From Antedon mediterranea (Eukaryota > Echinodermata > Crinoidea > Comatulida > Antedonidae), in the NCBI RefSeq assembly GCF_964355755.1, contig NC_092679.1, positions 10,096,932-10,160,931 on the forward strand: 64,000 nt of DNA, given 5' to 3'. A program made the translations under genes and the position numbers. Every line of letters starts with the position of its first letter. The first letter of the stretch is position 1. The notes under the pieces were generated by a model that had not been told where the DNA came from, did not search any database, and was given only the letters and a program-made list of their open reading frames with translations. Positions 1-11,314 of the stretch are shown piece by piece.

Positions 1-633
1 CAGACCGACAGACAGACAGACCGACAGACAGACGGACCGACCGACATAGTGAACTATACCGACCGAAATTACTGAACATGTTTAAAAATGTTGAAATGTT
101 TAAAAACATTTTTATTTACACGTGCGTAGCCGGTCACTTTTGACGTGCTCGTATAACGTAATTTCAAGTTGAAAAGTAAGTCAAGAAAACAGAAATTGGG
201 CAAAAAGAGTGCGCAATAACATTTAACGCGCAGTGCGCGCGCAAACATCTGCGCACTCATGGCAATTTTGTAAACGCTTAAAATTGCCTGAAACGTACTC
301 TTATTTCATCGAAAATAAATTTTGAAAATTTTAAGCGCGCGTACGCATGCGTTACATGCGCTACTCACGTAATTGTATTGCCATATGATGATTTATGCCC
401 TGAAATTTATGAGTACCAAATTTTATTTAATTGTGATTCATGGTTGTTAAGATATGATTACAAACGTGAATTCGTTAAATCGTGCGTAGACCGCGTAATT
501 TTTTATTGCGCACCGTGAAAACATAACCACATCGATTCCTGGCCATAAGGAATATTCTGTGAAAAATTGACTTAGCTAGATTAAACTGATATCAAGATAA
601 GGTCATAAAGCGATAAAACGCATAGTGATACCG

Positions 634-668
<35 letters not shown>

Positions 669-750
669 CGACAGACAGACCGACCGACAGACAGACAGAC
701 CGACCAACCGACCGACATAGTGAACTATAGAGTCGCTTCCACGCGACTAA
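1..750 (-). mobile_element. Non-autonomous GTCGCG-ended repeat, partial copy
   Basis: This is a reverse-complement copy of the 739-bp element at 24057-24795; the copies match throughout and differ by scattered substitutions. It runs off the left edge of the window. It contains two GACAGACA/GACCGACC microsatellite blocks (1-55 and 632-715), each followed by the near-palindrome CATAGTGAACTATA. The inner end is CCACGCGAC followed by TAA at about 742-753. It carries no protein-coding potential. It was inserted into the 3' part of the Penelope-like reverse transcriptase next door. The terminus with a TAA/TTA flank suggests a Harbinger-type non-autonomous element, which is an inference. Confidence 0.7.
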
Positions 751-2092
751 TAAGTGACCTTTTATACTTGTTGTCAACGTGACTATTGTAGTGTAGCAAT
801 AAGCCTGTGTCTGTTGGCTTTCTATAAACCCAAATCTTTGGTTATCAGCATTCCTAGGAAAGGGATTGAATTGTTCACGGTAGTTTCCATTGTGAACGCT
901 TTCGCAGGATGGGTTGTGTTAAGTAAAGCTAAAAATTCATTGGCTGCTTCTAGATTTGGCATGAATACTAGTGTGTCATCAACATACCGTTTGTAGTATT
1001 TGGGCATGTGGTTCGTAGATTCAAGGCGTTCCTCGATGTGGCACATAAATACATTTGCCGAAAGGGGCCCTAGAGGTGATCCCATTGCAACTCCATCAAC
1101 CTGTTCATACAAGTTACCATTAAATTGGAATAGCTGATCTTTCGTTGCTATCAATATTATTGAGGAGTACAATTAAATCGTCCTTATCTAAGTTTAGTCC
1201 ATAATTATCGTTGAACCAGTTGTTAGTAAATGCTTTATCAGCAATAATTTGAATTGTCTCGGTTAAAGGAACATTTGTGAATAAGGACGAGACATCATTA
1301 TGATACCAAAATATCACTAGCATTTATAACGGTTGAGCGTATATCAGCTGCAGAGCTAAATACATCATCTATTGTATATACGTTCTGGGATAGCGGTTTC
1401 AACTTCTCATCCAGCCACTGAGCTAATTTATAATTGTAGGTACCTGTTGCTGACAAGATTGGTCTCATAGATAACTTTTCTTTGTGTGTTTTAGGCAATC
1501 CATACAAATGAGCTAACCTTGATCCGGTTTGACAAATTGATTTAGCAATTTCTTTTGGAAGAATTTTATGAACCGTTGAAATCATATCTTTCTCCTTTTT
1601 CAAGAGTGGATGGTAATGTGTCATTGGTCTTCCTCTTGTTCTTGGTTGTTCAGTAGAGATTGGTATAAATTTGGAAACATTGTTGACCGATGCTTCACAT
1701 AATAAATGTTCATACTCACTTCTATCCATGACTACTACTCCTGATCCTTTGTCTGGCTTTGTGATGATTACATCATCTCTCTTCTTTAATTGGCCAAGCG
1801 CTCTTGTTAAGGCTTTTGGTGGGGATGGTCCTTTCCTTTCTATATAATTAAGTGCGATAGACTTTAGAGTAGCTGCTGTTAATTCTTTAGTTTCCTCACC
1901 AACAATTTTAGGCTCCAGCTTCCAGTACGCTTTCTCGAAATTTGCTTTAATTTCCCTGGATGAAACTCGGTGAGGGTAAGCAAATTGTAAGCCACGGCTG
2001 AGCGCTAGCTTTTGAAAGAACGATAGTCTATATGATGATATATTAAGGATGTGTTCATCCACCTTCTTACCTCTATACATTAGGTTTGCGAT
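745..2092 (-). pseudogene. Penelope-like element reverse transcriptase, frameshifted remnant
   Basis: Four minus-strand segments in different frames (1298-2080, 1120-1323, 822-1172 and about 745-815) together give one reverse transcriptase of Penelope type. Family-typical motifs in order are ITKPDKGSGVVVMD (residues 106-119 of the first segment), LYGLPKTHK (192-200), RPILSATGTYNYKLAQWL, VSSLFTNVPL, GVAMGSPLGPLSANVF and the catalytic YVDDT; a final segment reads YRKPTD. Frameshifts lie near 1305, 1150 and 805. The GIY-YIG endonuclease normally found C-terminal in Penelope elements is absent because a GTCGCG-ended repeat begins at about 745. The 5' end stops a few bases from the HECT-gene exon at 2101, so the element sits in that gene's upstream intron, in antisense. 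It is non-functional. Confidence 0.9.
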
Positions 2093-2100
2093 TTTCTTAG

Positions 2101-2613
2101 ATTAAGAAAAAAATTCTTACGAGATGAAAGTGAAACAGAAACAAAGAAGAAAAAGTCCAAATCATTTTCACGCCCCGGAAATTCAAATGCAACGGAAACT
2201 CTAAGAAAGATCCAGATTGGACTTAAGGTGGATGGAAAACACATTAGAAAGGAATCCACTGGCGGAGGGCGAAGAGAAGCTAGAATGGAGAAGAGATCTT
2301 TGAAGAAAGATATAGTGGCAAAGGCTAAAGGATTCTTTTTTGTAACTGGAAATAAATTTGGACCAGTGGAACAATATACATTTGACCTTCAAAATGTTGA
2401 GGAAAAAGCAATGAGCGAAAGCGAAACAATAGGACAGCTTTATGAATCAACAGGCCTCCCTCTATTAAGGTTCTACTTAATTGCTACTTCAAGAGGTTTG
2501 ATTGGAATAGATAAACCATCAACCAGCCGTGCATGGATGGAAAGTGAAATGGGAGAAGATTTACTTCCGATAGATATGTCTGATATTACTTCAACTGATA
2601 GTGATTATGTCAC
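2101..2613 (+). pseudogene. HECT E3 ligase-like gene, N-terminal exon, split by transposon
   Basis: An open frame follows a good splice acceptor (GATTTTCTTAG ending at 2100). It encodes a basic stretch (KKKKSKSFSRPGNS) and then a segment beginning RKIQIGLKVDGK and running to LPLLRFYLIATSRG. This resembles the ubiquitin-like N-terminal region that precedes the HECT domain in invertebrate and fish G2/M-phase E3-ligase-like genes. An acidic Ser/Asp-rich linker (MSDITSTDSDY) follows and the frame then runs into the left inverted repeat of a Ginger-like element at 2614. The rest of the gene continues at 7147. Upstream exons are not visible. Family assignment rests on recognisable spacing and motifs in the C-terminal exons. 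The insertion makes this copy non-functional unless the element is spliced out. Confidence 0.65.
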
Positions 2614-4097
2614 GCCAAAATTGGTCCGGCCAAAATCGGTCCAGCCGGATCGATTTTGGTCGCCAAAACTGGTCCGGTCGGATCGATTTTGGCGTTGAAC
2701 AGCCGCTAAAACAGGTCCGGCTAGGCAAAAACTGGTCCGGCCTTTAAAATCGCTTGTTTATTCTTTAAAATGTGTTAAGAAGCCTGCAAACAGTTCATAT
2801 GGTTAAAGTAAATATACTAAATATTACCGTACAAACTAAAAGAAATTATCGAAACACTAATTAAAGAAACTCTAATCGGATTTTGGGATATTCTATTGTT
2901 CAGTTCGTTTAAAACTAATAGCGCCCTCTAGTAATTGTATATTATGTCTTAGATCTTAGATCATAATTATTATGTACAAACTGAATACGTCTTGGGCGTA
3001 TTCAATAATGATTAATAATAAAATATAGAACGTTAATTATTATTAGTATTATTATTTTAGGTTGTTGTCATTACTGCTATCAGTATCTTTTTTTTGTGCC
3101 TTTGTAAGAAATTACACCCGCCTTATTTTTTTTCCAGTCCACATTTTGTGGTGCAAGTGGCCACCAAGGGCCTCTCTATTAATAGTATAAAACAATAACG
3201 ATAATAATAATCGATATGGGTAGCAATACTAACATTAATAAAGATCAAAAATCGACAAACGACACCACAGTGGAACGACCGGTTCCCACATTCACGAATT
3301 TAGCTGTACGACGAACACGAGTTTTGTAATAGTCTTAGCGAAAAAAAAGAAAGTAAAAACGTTATTTAGTACAGAGATTTTTTTTATCACCCCAAATTAT
3401 GGACTTTTAAGAATTCAATTACTTATTACGCTCTAATAATATCACTGGTTGGTGTACGCGTGGGTTGCGTCATCATTTTATAGTGCCGTAATAAAGTTTT
3501 AGCCAAAAATAAGAGGGTTAAATTTGCCATTTTCTCAAAATTATCCAAAATATGAACTTTTCAATTATTTCGCTCTAATATCATTATTTAGGCCTACTGG
3601 TAATATTTGTAATTTTTAAAAAAAATCTTTACACCGCAATCCAGGACCGCAGCTGAAAAAAGCTGTGGCACATCTAACGTGGATGGGATGGATGCGAGCG
3701 ACTAAGTCTATAGGCTACACCCATTGTCGCTCAACTCAAAATGTTATAACGTAGAGCTGAACGTAGGCTACAATACAATGAATTATTTGACTAGCTAGTA
3801 GGTTTATTTCAATCTTGCAAAACACAATTCATATATTTGATTCAAAATGTATGAGTCCTAAATAGGCCTACTGTATTTGATTGTTACAATGTAATAATAT
3901 TATTACCTGTATTATGTTTTATATTTTTATACAGTAAATACTGTAATTTAAAACAATAAAATTCACTATACATCAACTAAGGTAAACATATTAAAAACGG
4001 TACGCTTAACCAGGGCCTTGCGTGCGAAATCACGCATTAACATTTTAAAATTCTTAAAATTACGTTTTGATCAATTTTAGAACATGATTTAGGCCAT

Positions 4098-4465
4098 TTG
4101 CGTGTTTCAAAAATACTGCGCAAAAAAACATCGAAACGGCCCAGAAAAGAAAGAAAATCAATTATGACAGAAGGCATGCACAACCAACTGAATTCGAATG
4201 CGGAACATTATGTATTGATGAAAGATCTGCGAAGGAAAAAAAGGAAGGGAGGAAAACTGGAAAATAAATGGTTAGGTCCATACAAAATTACTTCAAAACT
4301 CGGAAGAGATCATATTCTCTAATAGGGCTAGATGACGACAGTGTTATCAAACGTGTTAACGGGATACTTCTGAAGCCATATATCTTTCCACCAACCTCTT
4401 CATCAAAACATGATTGCCCCAACACTCAAACGTCCGGCAGTACTTCACCATCCGTTCGCCACTAA
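4098..4465 (+). pseudogene. Integrase C-terminal GPY/F domain remnant
   Basis: Two overlapping frames (4098-4322 and 4268-4465) give the C-terminal end of a retroviral-type integrase. The first reads MKDLRRKKRKGGKLENKWLGPY and the second continues with LIGLDDDSVIKRVNGILLKPY. The KGGKLE-W-GPY and K-RVN-LKPY pattern is typical of the GPY/F module of Ginger and Gypsy integrases, which binds DNA after the DDE core. A frameshift near 4318 separates the halves and no catalytic core is detectable upstream. A hydrophilic tail continues in frame to 4689 without recognisable domains. Confidence 0.7.
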
Positions 4466-4795
4466 TCGTCAATGGAAGCAACCTGCCTTTTAAATTGTCA
4501 AATAATCTGCCCGAAAAAGCTGCAAATGAATCAATGGAACACCACAATGCTGAGAAATACAAGGAAGAAGGACCCTCTCAAAACGTTAGACAGGACAAGC
4601 ATCTTGATCAACAATTAGATGATGTGATATTCTGTGGTTCTTACGAGGCTAGTTCACCAAACCCAGTAGATGCACATTGGCAAGCATAAAAATCATTTTT
4701 GTTTGGAATCGACGTTAAAATATCATAGGCCTACAAGACGTGAATACAAATCAAAGAGAAATGAACAAGGCAGCAAAACCCACGAAAACAGCCAG

Positions 4796-5456
4796 GATGC
4801 GCGGAGACGGGACCTGCCTCAGCTTTAGAGCGCTTAGTTACGTTCTTGTTGGTGTCTAAAGTCACCATGATTGTGAGGGACCATATGAGTTTATGTCCAA
4901 AACAGACGTATCTTTGAAAACTGCGACAGCAAATCATTCGAAAAATACACAAGTGATACAGCTATGTCTAAGGATGGAACATGGGGCTCCGAGTTGGAAA
5001 TTTAAGCATTTGCAACAATGACGAAAACCATTGTCTACAAATATGGCACAAGAAAAAATCAACCACATTTTCAATGGCTGGGAGTATTGCCCATTAACAA
5101 ATAGTGATGCTGAAATTTCGGAAAGAAATGTGTATCTTTCAAATGTTTGTGCTCATGTTGAGCCAGTTTTGGACGTTGAAAAACAAGAGGAGGGGTTACT
5201 TGACACATCGGAACGAAAGTACATCCGCAGACCATACCATCTAATACGCAAGTATCTCGCCCGCAAATATTGGGACTACATCACCGAAGAAACCTTAAAC
5301 GCTGCTCTTGTGGACAATTACGCAGATGAAGCTACACTGCGACCTTTGGATTTACATGCTGTCATTTTTGTAAGCGAATTTACCGACAATCGGTATGATG
5401 TACAACATTGTGAAATTGAGCCAAATATCTTCAACTTGTTGTGCGAAATTTTTTAG
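4796..5456 (+). pseudogene. OTU-type cysteine protease remnant of the Ginger-like element
   Basis: Three short frames give the hallmarks of an OTU deubiquitinase-like domain at the right spacing (about 380 bp). The catalytic cysteine loop appears as GDGTC followed by FRALSYVL near 4803-4850. An IVRDHM segment lies near 4875, a DGTWGSELEI segment near 4974-5003, and the histidine-side motif NVYLSNVCAHVEPVLDV at about 5130-5180. Stops and frameshifts separate them. The following 90 residues, to 5456, are open but unrecognised. OTU domains are known accessory proteases of Ginger1 transposons, which supports the element's classification. It is not functional as it stands. Confidence 0.6.
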
Positions 5457-6549
5457 AGAAAACAACTTTAATACCTTTCCTCATTAAAAGGACGTGCTAT
5501 AATACACAAATCTGTTTTTTCAAATAAAAAATAATATAAGTTTTGGGTATGATGCGTCTCACAGAGCCAAGATATAAGGAGCTTGGACTTGCACCGTGCG
5601 TGGGCCCTAACCTTACGGTTTTCATTTATATTATCATCCCATGCTCTTATTCTAATATCTTGTTTTTTTTATTTCATTCTTCTACGATCACTTCATATTT
5701 TATGTCTTGGTGAAACGAGAGGCTCCGGCTTCTCCTGGTTTATAGCCTCTCTACCCAAAAAACGGCACACATGGTAAATTCATTTTTTTCTATTAATGTT
5801 TGTATGTAAATGCGACGTATTACTATTGTATCGTAAATGATATACAAAATATTAAGTACTTTATGCAGTTACACAAAGTATACTGTTTATAATATGTAAT
5901 TTTGCATTATCATGTAGATTATTATAGGCCTACTGTACTTTCTACACGAAATAGATGGCGCATTAATATCGGCTAAACTTAATCATATTAACGACACAAT
6001 CTATAGCTATTTTTAAATGCGAAATAATTTTTAGAAAAACCTAAAGTTTTAGGAGGGACATTTGTTGATCTATTGATGATTTATTGTCCCCTGAAAAATG
6101 ATAATGTTCCATAATAGTTATTCACTTTGACCAAAAATGGATAAAAACAATTTTGTTTTCCTGCAAAAACAGTACCAACAGCCAATGGGGTTTTGGTTTA
6201 ATATAACCGTTTGTTTTTTCTTTTATAAATATAAGTGAAAACATTTTAAGTTCTTTTTTGTTTTGGCGGAAAGGCATGCCAAGTAGTCCTCATCCATTAA
6301 AAAAACAACAAAAGTGTTCTTTTATATCATGCTATTCTAAATTCGTGTCAAATTAATTTACTATCGCATCGGCTGAAACCATGAGTATTTATGAAATCTA
6401 AATTTTGTAATATGTATGCAGACAAAGAATAACTAAAATATAATTCCTCACTTTGAAGAATAAATAGGTGATCATTTTATAATTTTACTGACATTTCATT
6501 TTAAAACAGATACAGTACGTTAAAATACGATCGCAAAAAGTTGATGTTG

Positions 6550-6591
6550 AACCAGGGAAGAGTTAAATTGTAATTTAACTCTTCCCTGGTT
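6550..6591. repeat. 42-bp near-perfect palindrome
   Basis: AACCAGGGAAGAGTTAAATT is followed by GT and its exact reverse complement, giving 20-bp arms around a 2-nt loop. It lies in the non-coding right half of the Ginger-like element. It could form a cruciform or an RNA hairpin. No function is visible. Confidence 0.9.
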
Positions 6592-7146
6592 GAACCCACT
6601 TTTTTAAACCCTTCAGTGCAAGTTAAAGTTATACAATATTATTAAAAACAAATTCTAAACCGCCCGGTAATATACTGAAAATGTATTAATTTGAAACGAT
6701 AAAATGAGGAAATATGTGAGAATATATAATCAAACCTTATTTAATCAAAATATATGAATACAATGAATGAAAAGTCCTTTTTGACTATGCTAACACCCAC
6801 CCCGCACCTCAAAAAAAAATCAGAGGGGGATATTACTTTATCCTACGAATTTTACAATGGAATATTTGAAGATTCCAAACCGAGCGCCGAATTATTCTTG
6901 CACATTTTTAATCTCTCTGTTTCGATAATTTCTTCTCGATTTTACGGTAATATTTAGTATATTTACTCAAAGCATAGTTTACTTCAACCATTTGGACTTT
7001 TTTCAGGCTTCTTATGACATTTGTAAGGATAAATAAGCGATTTTGAAGGCCGGACCAGTTTTGGCCTAGCCGGACCTGTTTTAGCGGCTGTTTCAACGCC
7101 AAAATCGATCCGACCGGACCAGTTTTGGCCCCGGACCAAATTTCGC

Positions 7147-8153
7147 GTTACAATGCTAATACTTTTGTGGATCTAGGCACACCAACTGTGCAAGCAAAAG
7201 TAGTAGCCAATAATCTTCCCATATCAAATGATTTATTGAATTACAACGATACGAATGAAGGTCTGTCTATAATGAATAACTTGTTAAATTATGAGGTTGA
7301 GGATGAGGTTGAGAGTGAAAATCCTGTCATTCCCAAGTATACTAAAGTAATGCTGCACCGGGGCCATGTTTTGAAAGAACTTACAGATTTCTTTATCAAT
7401 ACTGACCTTGATTGTCCTATTGAGGTTGAAATGGTTATGCCTAATGGCCAACTTGAACTTGGTGAAGACTTTGGTGGTGTATTAAGAGATGTTCTTAGTG
7501 AATTTTGGGAGGATTTCTACAATTTATATACTGTGGGAGAACATCTGAAGGTACCCTGTATACGGGATAATATGAGCAAAGAAAAGTGGCAAGCCACGGC
7601 AAAAGTTCTGGTTATCGGATATAAGCAGGAAATTTCTTCCCGTTCAAATTAGCAGTACCATTTTTACATATGTGATGGCTGGAGATGACACCATTATCAA
7701 TCAAAACCATCCATCAATGATACCCACTTTTTTAGAATTAGTTGCAGACAGTGAAAAAATTGTTTTAGAAACGGCACTGAACAACTTCTCAGATGTGGAT
7801 GAAGAGGACCTATTTGATATCCTCGACAATTACAAGGTAAAAAGAAATGCTACGAGTGAAAATATTAGAGCAATTCTACAGGATGCTGCCCACCGTACCT
7901 TGATACAGAGAACATCATACATATGTAGATGCTGGCACAGCGTGTTTGTAGAACACTTGAAACCCGCCCTATATACGATGAACATTGAAGATATCTGTCA
8001 AACAGCTATACCAACAACCAAGCGCGTCATAGCTGCGTTAAATCTGCCACAAGATGCATCAGAAGAACAAAAAAATACTAATAAACTTCTTCTCAAATTT
8101 ATAAAGAGTCTTGTCTGTGGACAAGTTAATGACGTTTATGAGATACACTACAG
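7147..8153 (+). pseudogene. HECT E3 ligase-like gene, main HECT exon, frameshifted
   Basis: This exon resumes on the right side of the Ginger-like element. It encodes a variable linker, an acidic patch (EVEDEVESE), and then the start of a HECT N-lobe: VMLHRGHVLKELTDFF, IEVEMVMPNGQLELGEDFGGVLRDVLSEFWEDFY, and KVPCIRDNMSKEKWQATAKVLVIGY. These are characteristic of the HECT domain in invertebrate G2/M-phase E3-ligase-like proteins. One extra base near 7632 shifts the frame, after which it reads FLPVQISSTIFTYVMAGDD and continues to IHYR. The exon ends at a strong donor (CAG/GTAAGT at 8154). Removing the transposon with one target duplication leaves the frame off by one, so further small lesions exist. 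HECT enzymes transfer ubiquitin through a C-lobe cysteine thioester; this copy is probably dead. Confidence 0.8.
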
Positions 8154-8188
8154 GTAAGTTCATTTGAAAATAAGGTTTTTAACCGATG

Positions 8189-8898
8189 TTAAGGCTAGCC
8201 TCTATCCCTAGACATAAATACTTTTTTCCAAATTAGTGAAAAAAAAGATTTTTGTATATTTTAAAGGGTATTACTAACTGTGCAACAACAACAAAATTTA
8301 ACCAATTACTATTGATTAGATGAAAACAACTAATATAGTTCTACTAGTGATCTAATTAATATTATTATTAATTAGTTGGAAGGAGGTTTCTCGAAGGTTT
8401 TTTTTTAGATTATCTCCTTTTATAGTTCTATATGATCTAATTAATAATTGGTTTGAATGATATTTATTTTTTAGGGATTTGCACTTTGAAACCAGTATTT
8501 TTGCCAGAAAAATGTATGTTTTTCAACCCAAAATTTTAATAATTTTGTTTTATTAATTGTCTACTTTTTAGATCTAATCATGTTATTGTTATAATCAATA
8601 TAATATAAGTGGTTTGCAGGAGGTTTGAGTTTTTTTTAGATTTGCGCTGTGAAATCTTTAATGTAAAAATGATTTTTTTACTCAAAAACTGGCAAACTTT
8701 ACATCATTTCAATTTTTTTCCGCATAAATTATCACCTTTTATAGTTCTACTTGTGATCTAATCAATGATCACTTTAAATGAGGTTTGACCTCAAATAGGA
8801 AAAAAAAATGTTTCACTATGATTGATAAAGATGAACCCTATCCCATATGTTTTCAGTTTTTTTCACTCAGTACTACTAGTAGTAGAGGCTAGCCTTAA
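8189..8898. mobile_element. TTAA-flanked MITE in the HECT-gene intron
   Basis: The element lies in the intron 8154-8962. It starts GGCTAGCCTCTA (8193) and ends TAGAGGCTAGCC (8894), with TTAA on both sides (8189-8192 and 8895-8898). The TTAA duplication is the signature of piggyBac-type insertion. The interior is non-coding and contains degenerate direct repeats built on GGAGGTTT and ATCTCCTTTTATAGTTCTA. GGCTAGCC is itself palindromic. Confidence 0.65.
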
Positions 8899-8962
8899 AT
8901 TATTAATAATATTTTATTAAATATCATTATATGTATTTATCTTTTTATTTCTTTATTTAAAG

Positions 8963-9150
8963 GAGCTAATCAAATGTTGGGAAAGAAAATAACAGTGCGT
9001 TATGTTCAACAGTCTGACTTTGAGAGACGTCCAGTTGCGGTATTTGGGTGCATCCTTGAATTGGCTTCCAGCTTCAAGGACTACATTGAATTTCGATCAG
9101 AGTTCAGTGCTGTGTTAGAAAATAACATTTGGGTAATGGACATTGTGTAG
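8963..9150 (+). pseudogene. HECT E3 ligase-like gene, last exon (C-lobe)
   Basis: The exon follows an acceptor (TTTATTTAAAG ending at 8962). It reads GANQMLGKKITVRYVQQSDF, then ERRPVAVFGCILELASS and ends LENNIWVMDIV before a TAG stop. RRPVA, GC-LEL and the closing WVMDI match the end of the HECT C-lobe in this family. The expected exon-exon phase is off by one base from the donor at 8154, so either a small indel or an unrecognised splice site is involved. The segment around the expected catalytic cysteine looks one residue short (VFGC), so I cannot place the active cysteine with confidence. Confidence 0.75.
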
Positions 9151-9204
9151 AAAACTAAACAAGTAGCTAAAAAAATGATAATATGTGATTTTAGCATGAT
9201 TATA

Positions 9205-10450
9205 ACAATCACGATTATGTTAATTTTTTTTTATTTGATATTATGTTCACAATATTGAGCAGCAAATGTCAATGTTGTGATCACTGCAGTCGAGGTGTAA
9301 AGCTCGGAGATGTATCCAAGTGTTGTGATATACTGTAATACAGTATATGATAAATGAAACCTCTTCTTAAACATTTTAAATCTAAAATGATATATAAGGG
9401 AAGTTTTGTTTGTTGTTTTTTTTTTAAATATGTTTCCATTTGTGATATTTTGAAAGTGTTGTTTGTAAATGATATTGACCACTTCTTTAAAAAGTAAATG
9501 ATTTAAAATATTTGTTGTTTTATAATAATTATGGAATCATGTTTATTTACATGTGTTCCGAGAATATAGTTCCATAGTTTTTATATTGTATGAGCATTTA
9601 AAGTCGAATCAAGTCAGTGTGCACTATGGAGTGAAAAAAATATTTTTCAAAAGAAAAGTTCAAATCGTTACCAAACAATAATACCATCATGATTATGTTA
9701 TATTTTTATTTGATATTATGTTCACAATATTGAGCAGCAAATGTCAATATTGTGATCACTGCAGTCGAGGTGTAAAGCTCGGAGATGTATCCAAGTGTTG
9801 TGATATACTGTAATACAGTATATGATAAATGAAACCTCTTCTAAAACATTTTAAATCTAAAATGATATATAAGGGAAGTTTTGTTTGTTGTTTTTTTTTT
9901 AAATATGTTTCCATTTGTGATATTTTGAAAGTGTTGTTTGTAAATGATATTGACCACTTCTTTAAAAAGTAAATGATTTAAAATATTTGTTGTTTTATAA
10001 TAATTATGGAATCATGTTTATTTACATGTGTTCCGAGAATATAGTTCCATAGTTTTTATATTGTATGAGCATTTAAAGTCGAATCAAGTCAGTGTGCACT
10101 ATGGAGTGAAAAAAATATTTTTCAAAAGAAAAGTTCAAATCGTTACCAAACAATAATACCATCATGATTATGTTATATTTTTATTTGATATTATGTTCAC
10201 AATATTGAGCAGCAAATGTCAATATTGTGATCACTGTAGTCGAGGTGTAAAGCTCGGAGATGTATCCAAGAGTTTTGATATACTACAGTACTGTATAGGA
10301 TAAATGAAACATCATTTTATTTTAAGTTATGTAAAAGGTAATTTTTGTTTATTGAAAAAAACATTTGTGTTTTTTTTAGAGTGGTAAATGATTACTTTAA
10401 AAGGTAATCATGTGTTCCAAGAATATAGTTCCATAGTTTTTGTATTGTAC
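9205..10450. repeat. About 476-bp tandem repeat, 2.5 copies
   Basis: The block beginning TTCACAATATTGAGCAGC occurs at 9245, 9721 and 10196, giving periods of 476 and 475 bp. The first two units are almost identical. The third is shorter and more diverged after about 10270. Each unit contains the near-palindrome ATACTGTAATACAGTAT. It starts right after the HECT-like stop codon and so overlaps its likely 3' UTR. Confidence 0.9.
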
Positions 10451-11314
10451 GAAACATCTTAGTGAAATAATGAAAAATTAAGTACAGTATTAGGCCTAAC
10501 GATGTTATTGATAAGATTTCTTAAATCCGTTGCCATACATATTGTTTGTTTGTAAAAATAGATAAGTTGATTATAATATGTAAAAAACAGTTAACTGGAA
10601 GAATAATACTGTTTTATTCATAATTTACTTTGCACATAATGCACTTTACTAAACATATTCTAACGCATAACATGGTTAGTGATTTCTATAAATATTTCTT
10701 AAAAATGTATGCATTATGTAAAAACTTGCCGCATCCCCATATACATTCCAGGTAAAAGAAAATCTCATTCATAATGTAATACTGTAGTAAAAGTCTTAAT
10801 TCACAACCTTATCTTGGCAGTTTTATGTGTTGGCGTTGAATTGTAACTACTATTGATGACATTTATATATAATATAAGCATTTGAATAAAGAGTTTTATT
10901 ATTCATGCAAAAACATGTTTCATTAGCTTATTCCAGGTATTAAGGTAACTTGAAAGTTCAGGGGAGCCATGGAGTATCAAAATAACTGAAATTTAAGGCT
11001 ACTGAAATTTTAAAAACATCACAGAGGGGTTGTGTGTTGGAAATGACCATTGGATATCAACATGACCGGAATTTGAACTTGGAAGGTTTTAAACTACTGG
11101 TGTGGGTATTTCTTCTATTACATAATGACAAATGCATATTAGCCAGCTGGGTATTCAGCAGTCACACATGCATGTTTACGGCAACAAATATATCTGGCTC
11201 TTTTGTTTACATACATTATGTAACTTCCAAACGACACAATTCATTTTAACCATAATACTGATTTGCAAATTCCATTACAAGGAGTGGATGCGTTACGAAT
11301 GATTTCCAGTATGA
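10451..11314. other. Intergenic, AT-rich, no recognised feature
   Basis: I see no convincing coding exon, repeat boundary or structured RNA here. Several short open frames have no recognisable protein character. Confidence 0.6.

Larger units (their letters stand above)
2614..7146 (+). mobile_element. Ginger-like DNA transposon with long TIRs, degraded
   Basis: The 4.5-kb element interrupts the HECT-like gene. Its ends are inverted: GCCAAAATTGGTCCGG at 2614 against the reverse complement of CCGGACCAAATTTCGC ending at 7146, and a near-identical inverted block of about 100 bp at 2662-2765 and 7030-7132. An imperfect 5-bp target duplication is visible (GTCAC at 2609-2613, GTTAC at 7147-7151). 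Inside are the GPY/F-type tail of a retroviral-like integrase and an OTU cysteine-protease remnant, a pairing known from Ginger1 transposons. The integrase catalytic core is not found, so the element is probably internally deleted. 2770-4090 and 5460-7020 are AT-rich and hold no recognisable gene apart from a palindrome at 6550 and a MITE-like fragment near 6055-6140. Confidence 0.7.

Noticed and set aside
592-777. Minus-strand frame with SVCLSVGLSVCLSV repeats
   Set aside because: It is translation of a GACA/GACC microsatellite.
2101-9150. Intact HECT ligase gene with a 4.5-kb intron
   Set aside because: The interrupting DNA has transposon TIRs and coding remnants, no splice sites mark its borders, and the downstream exon has a frameshift.
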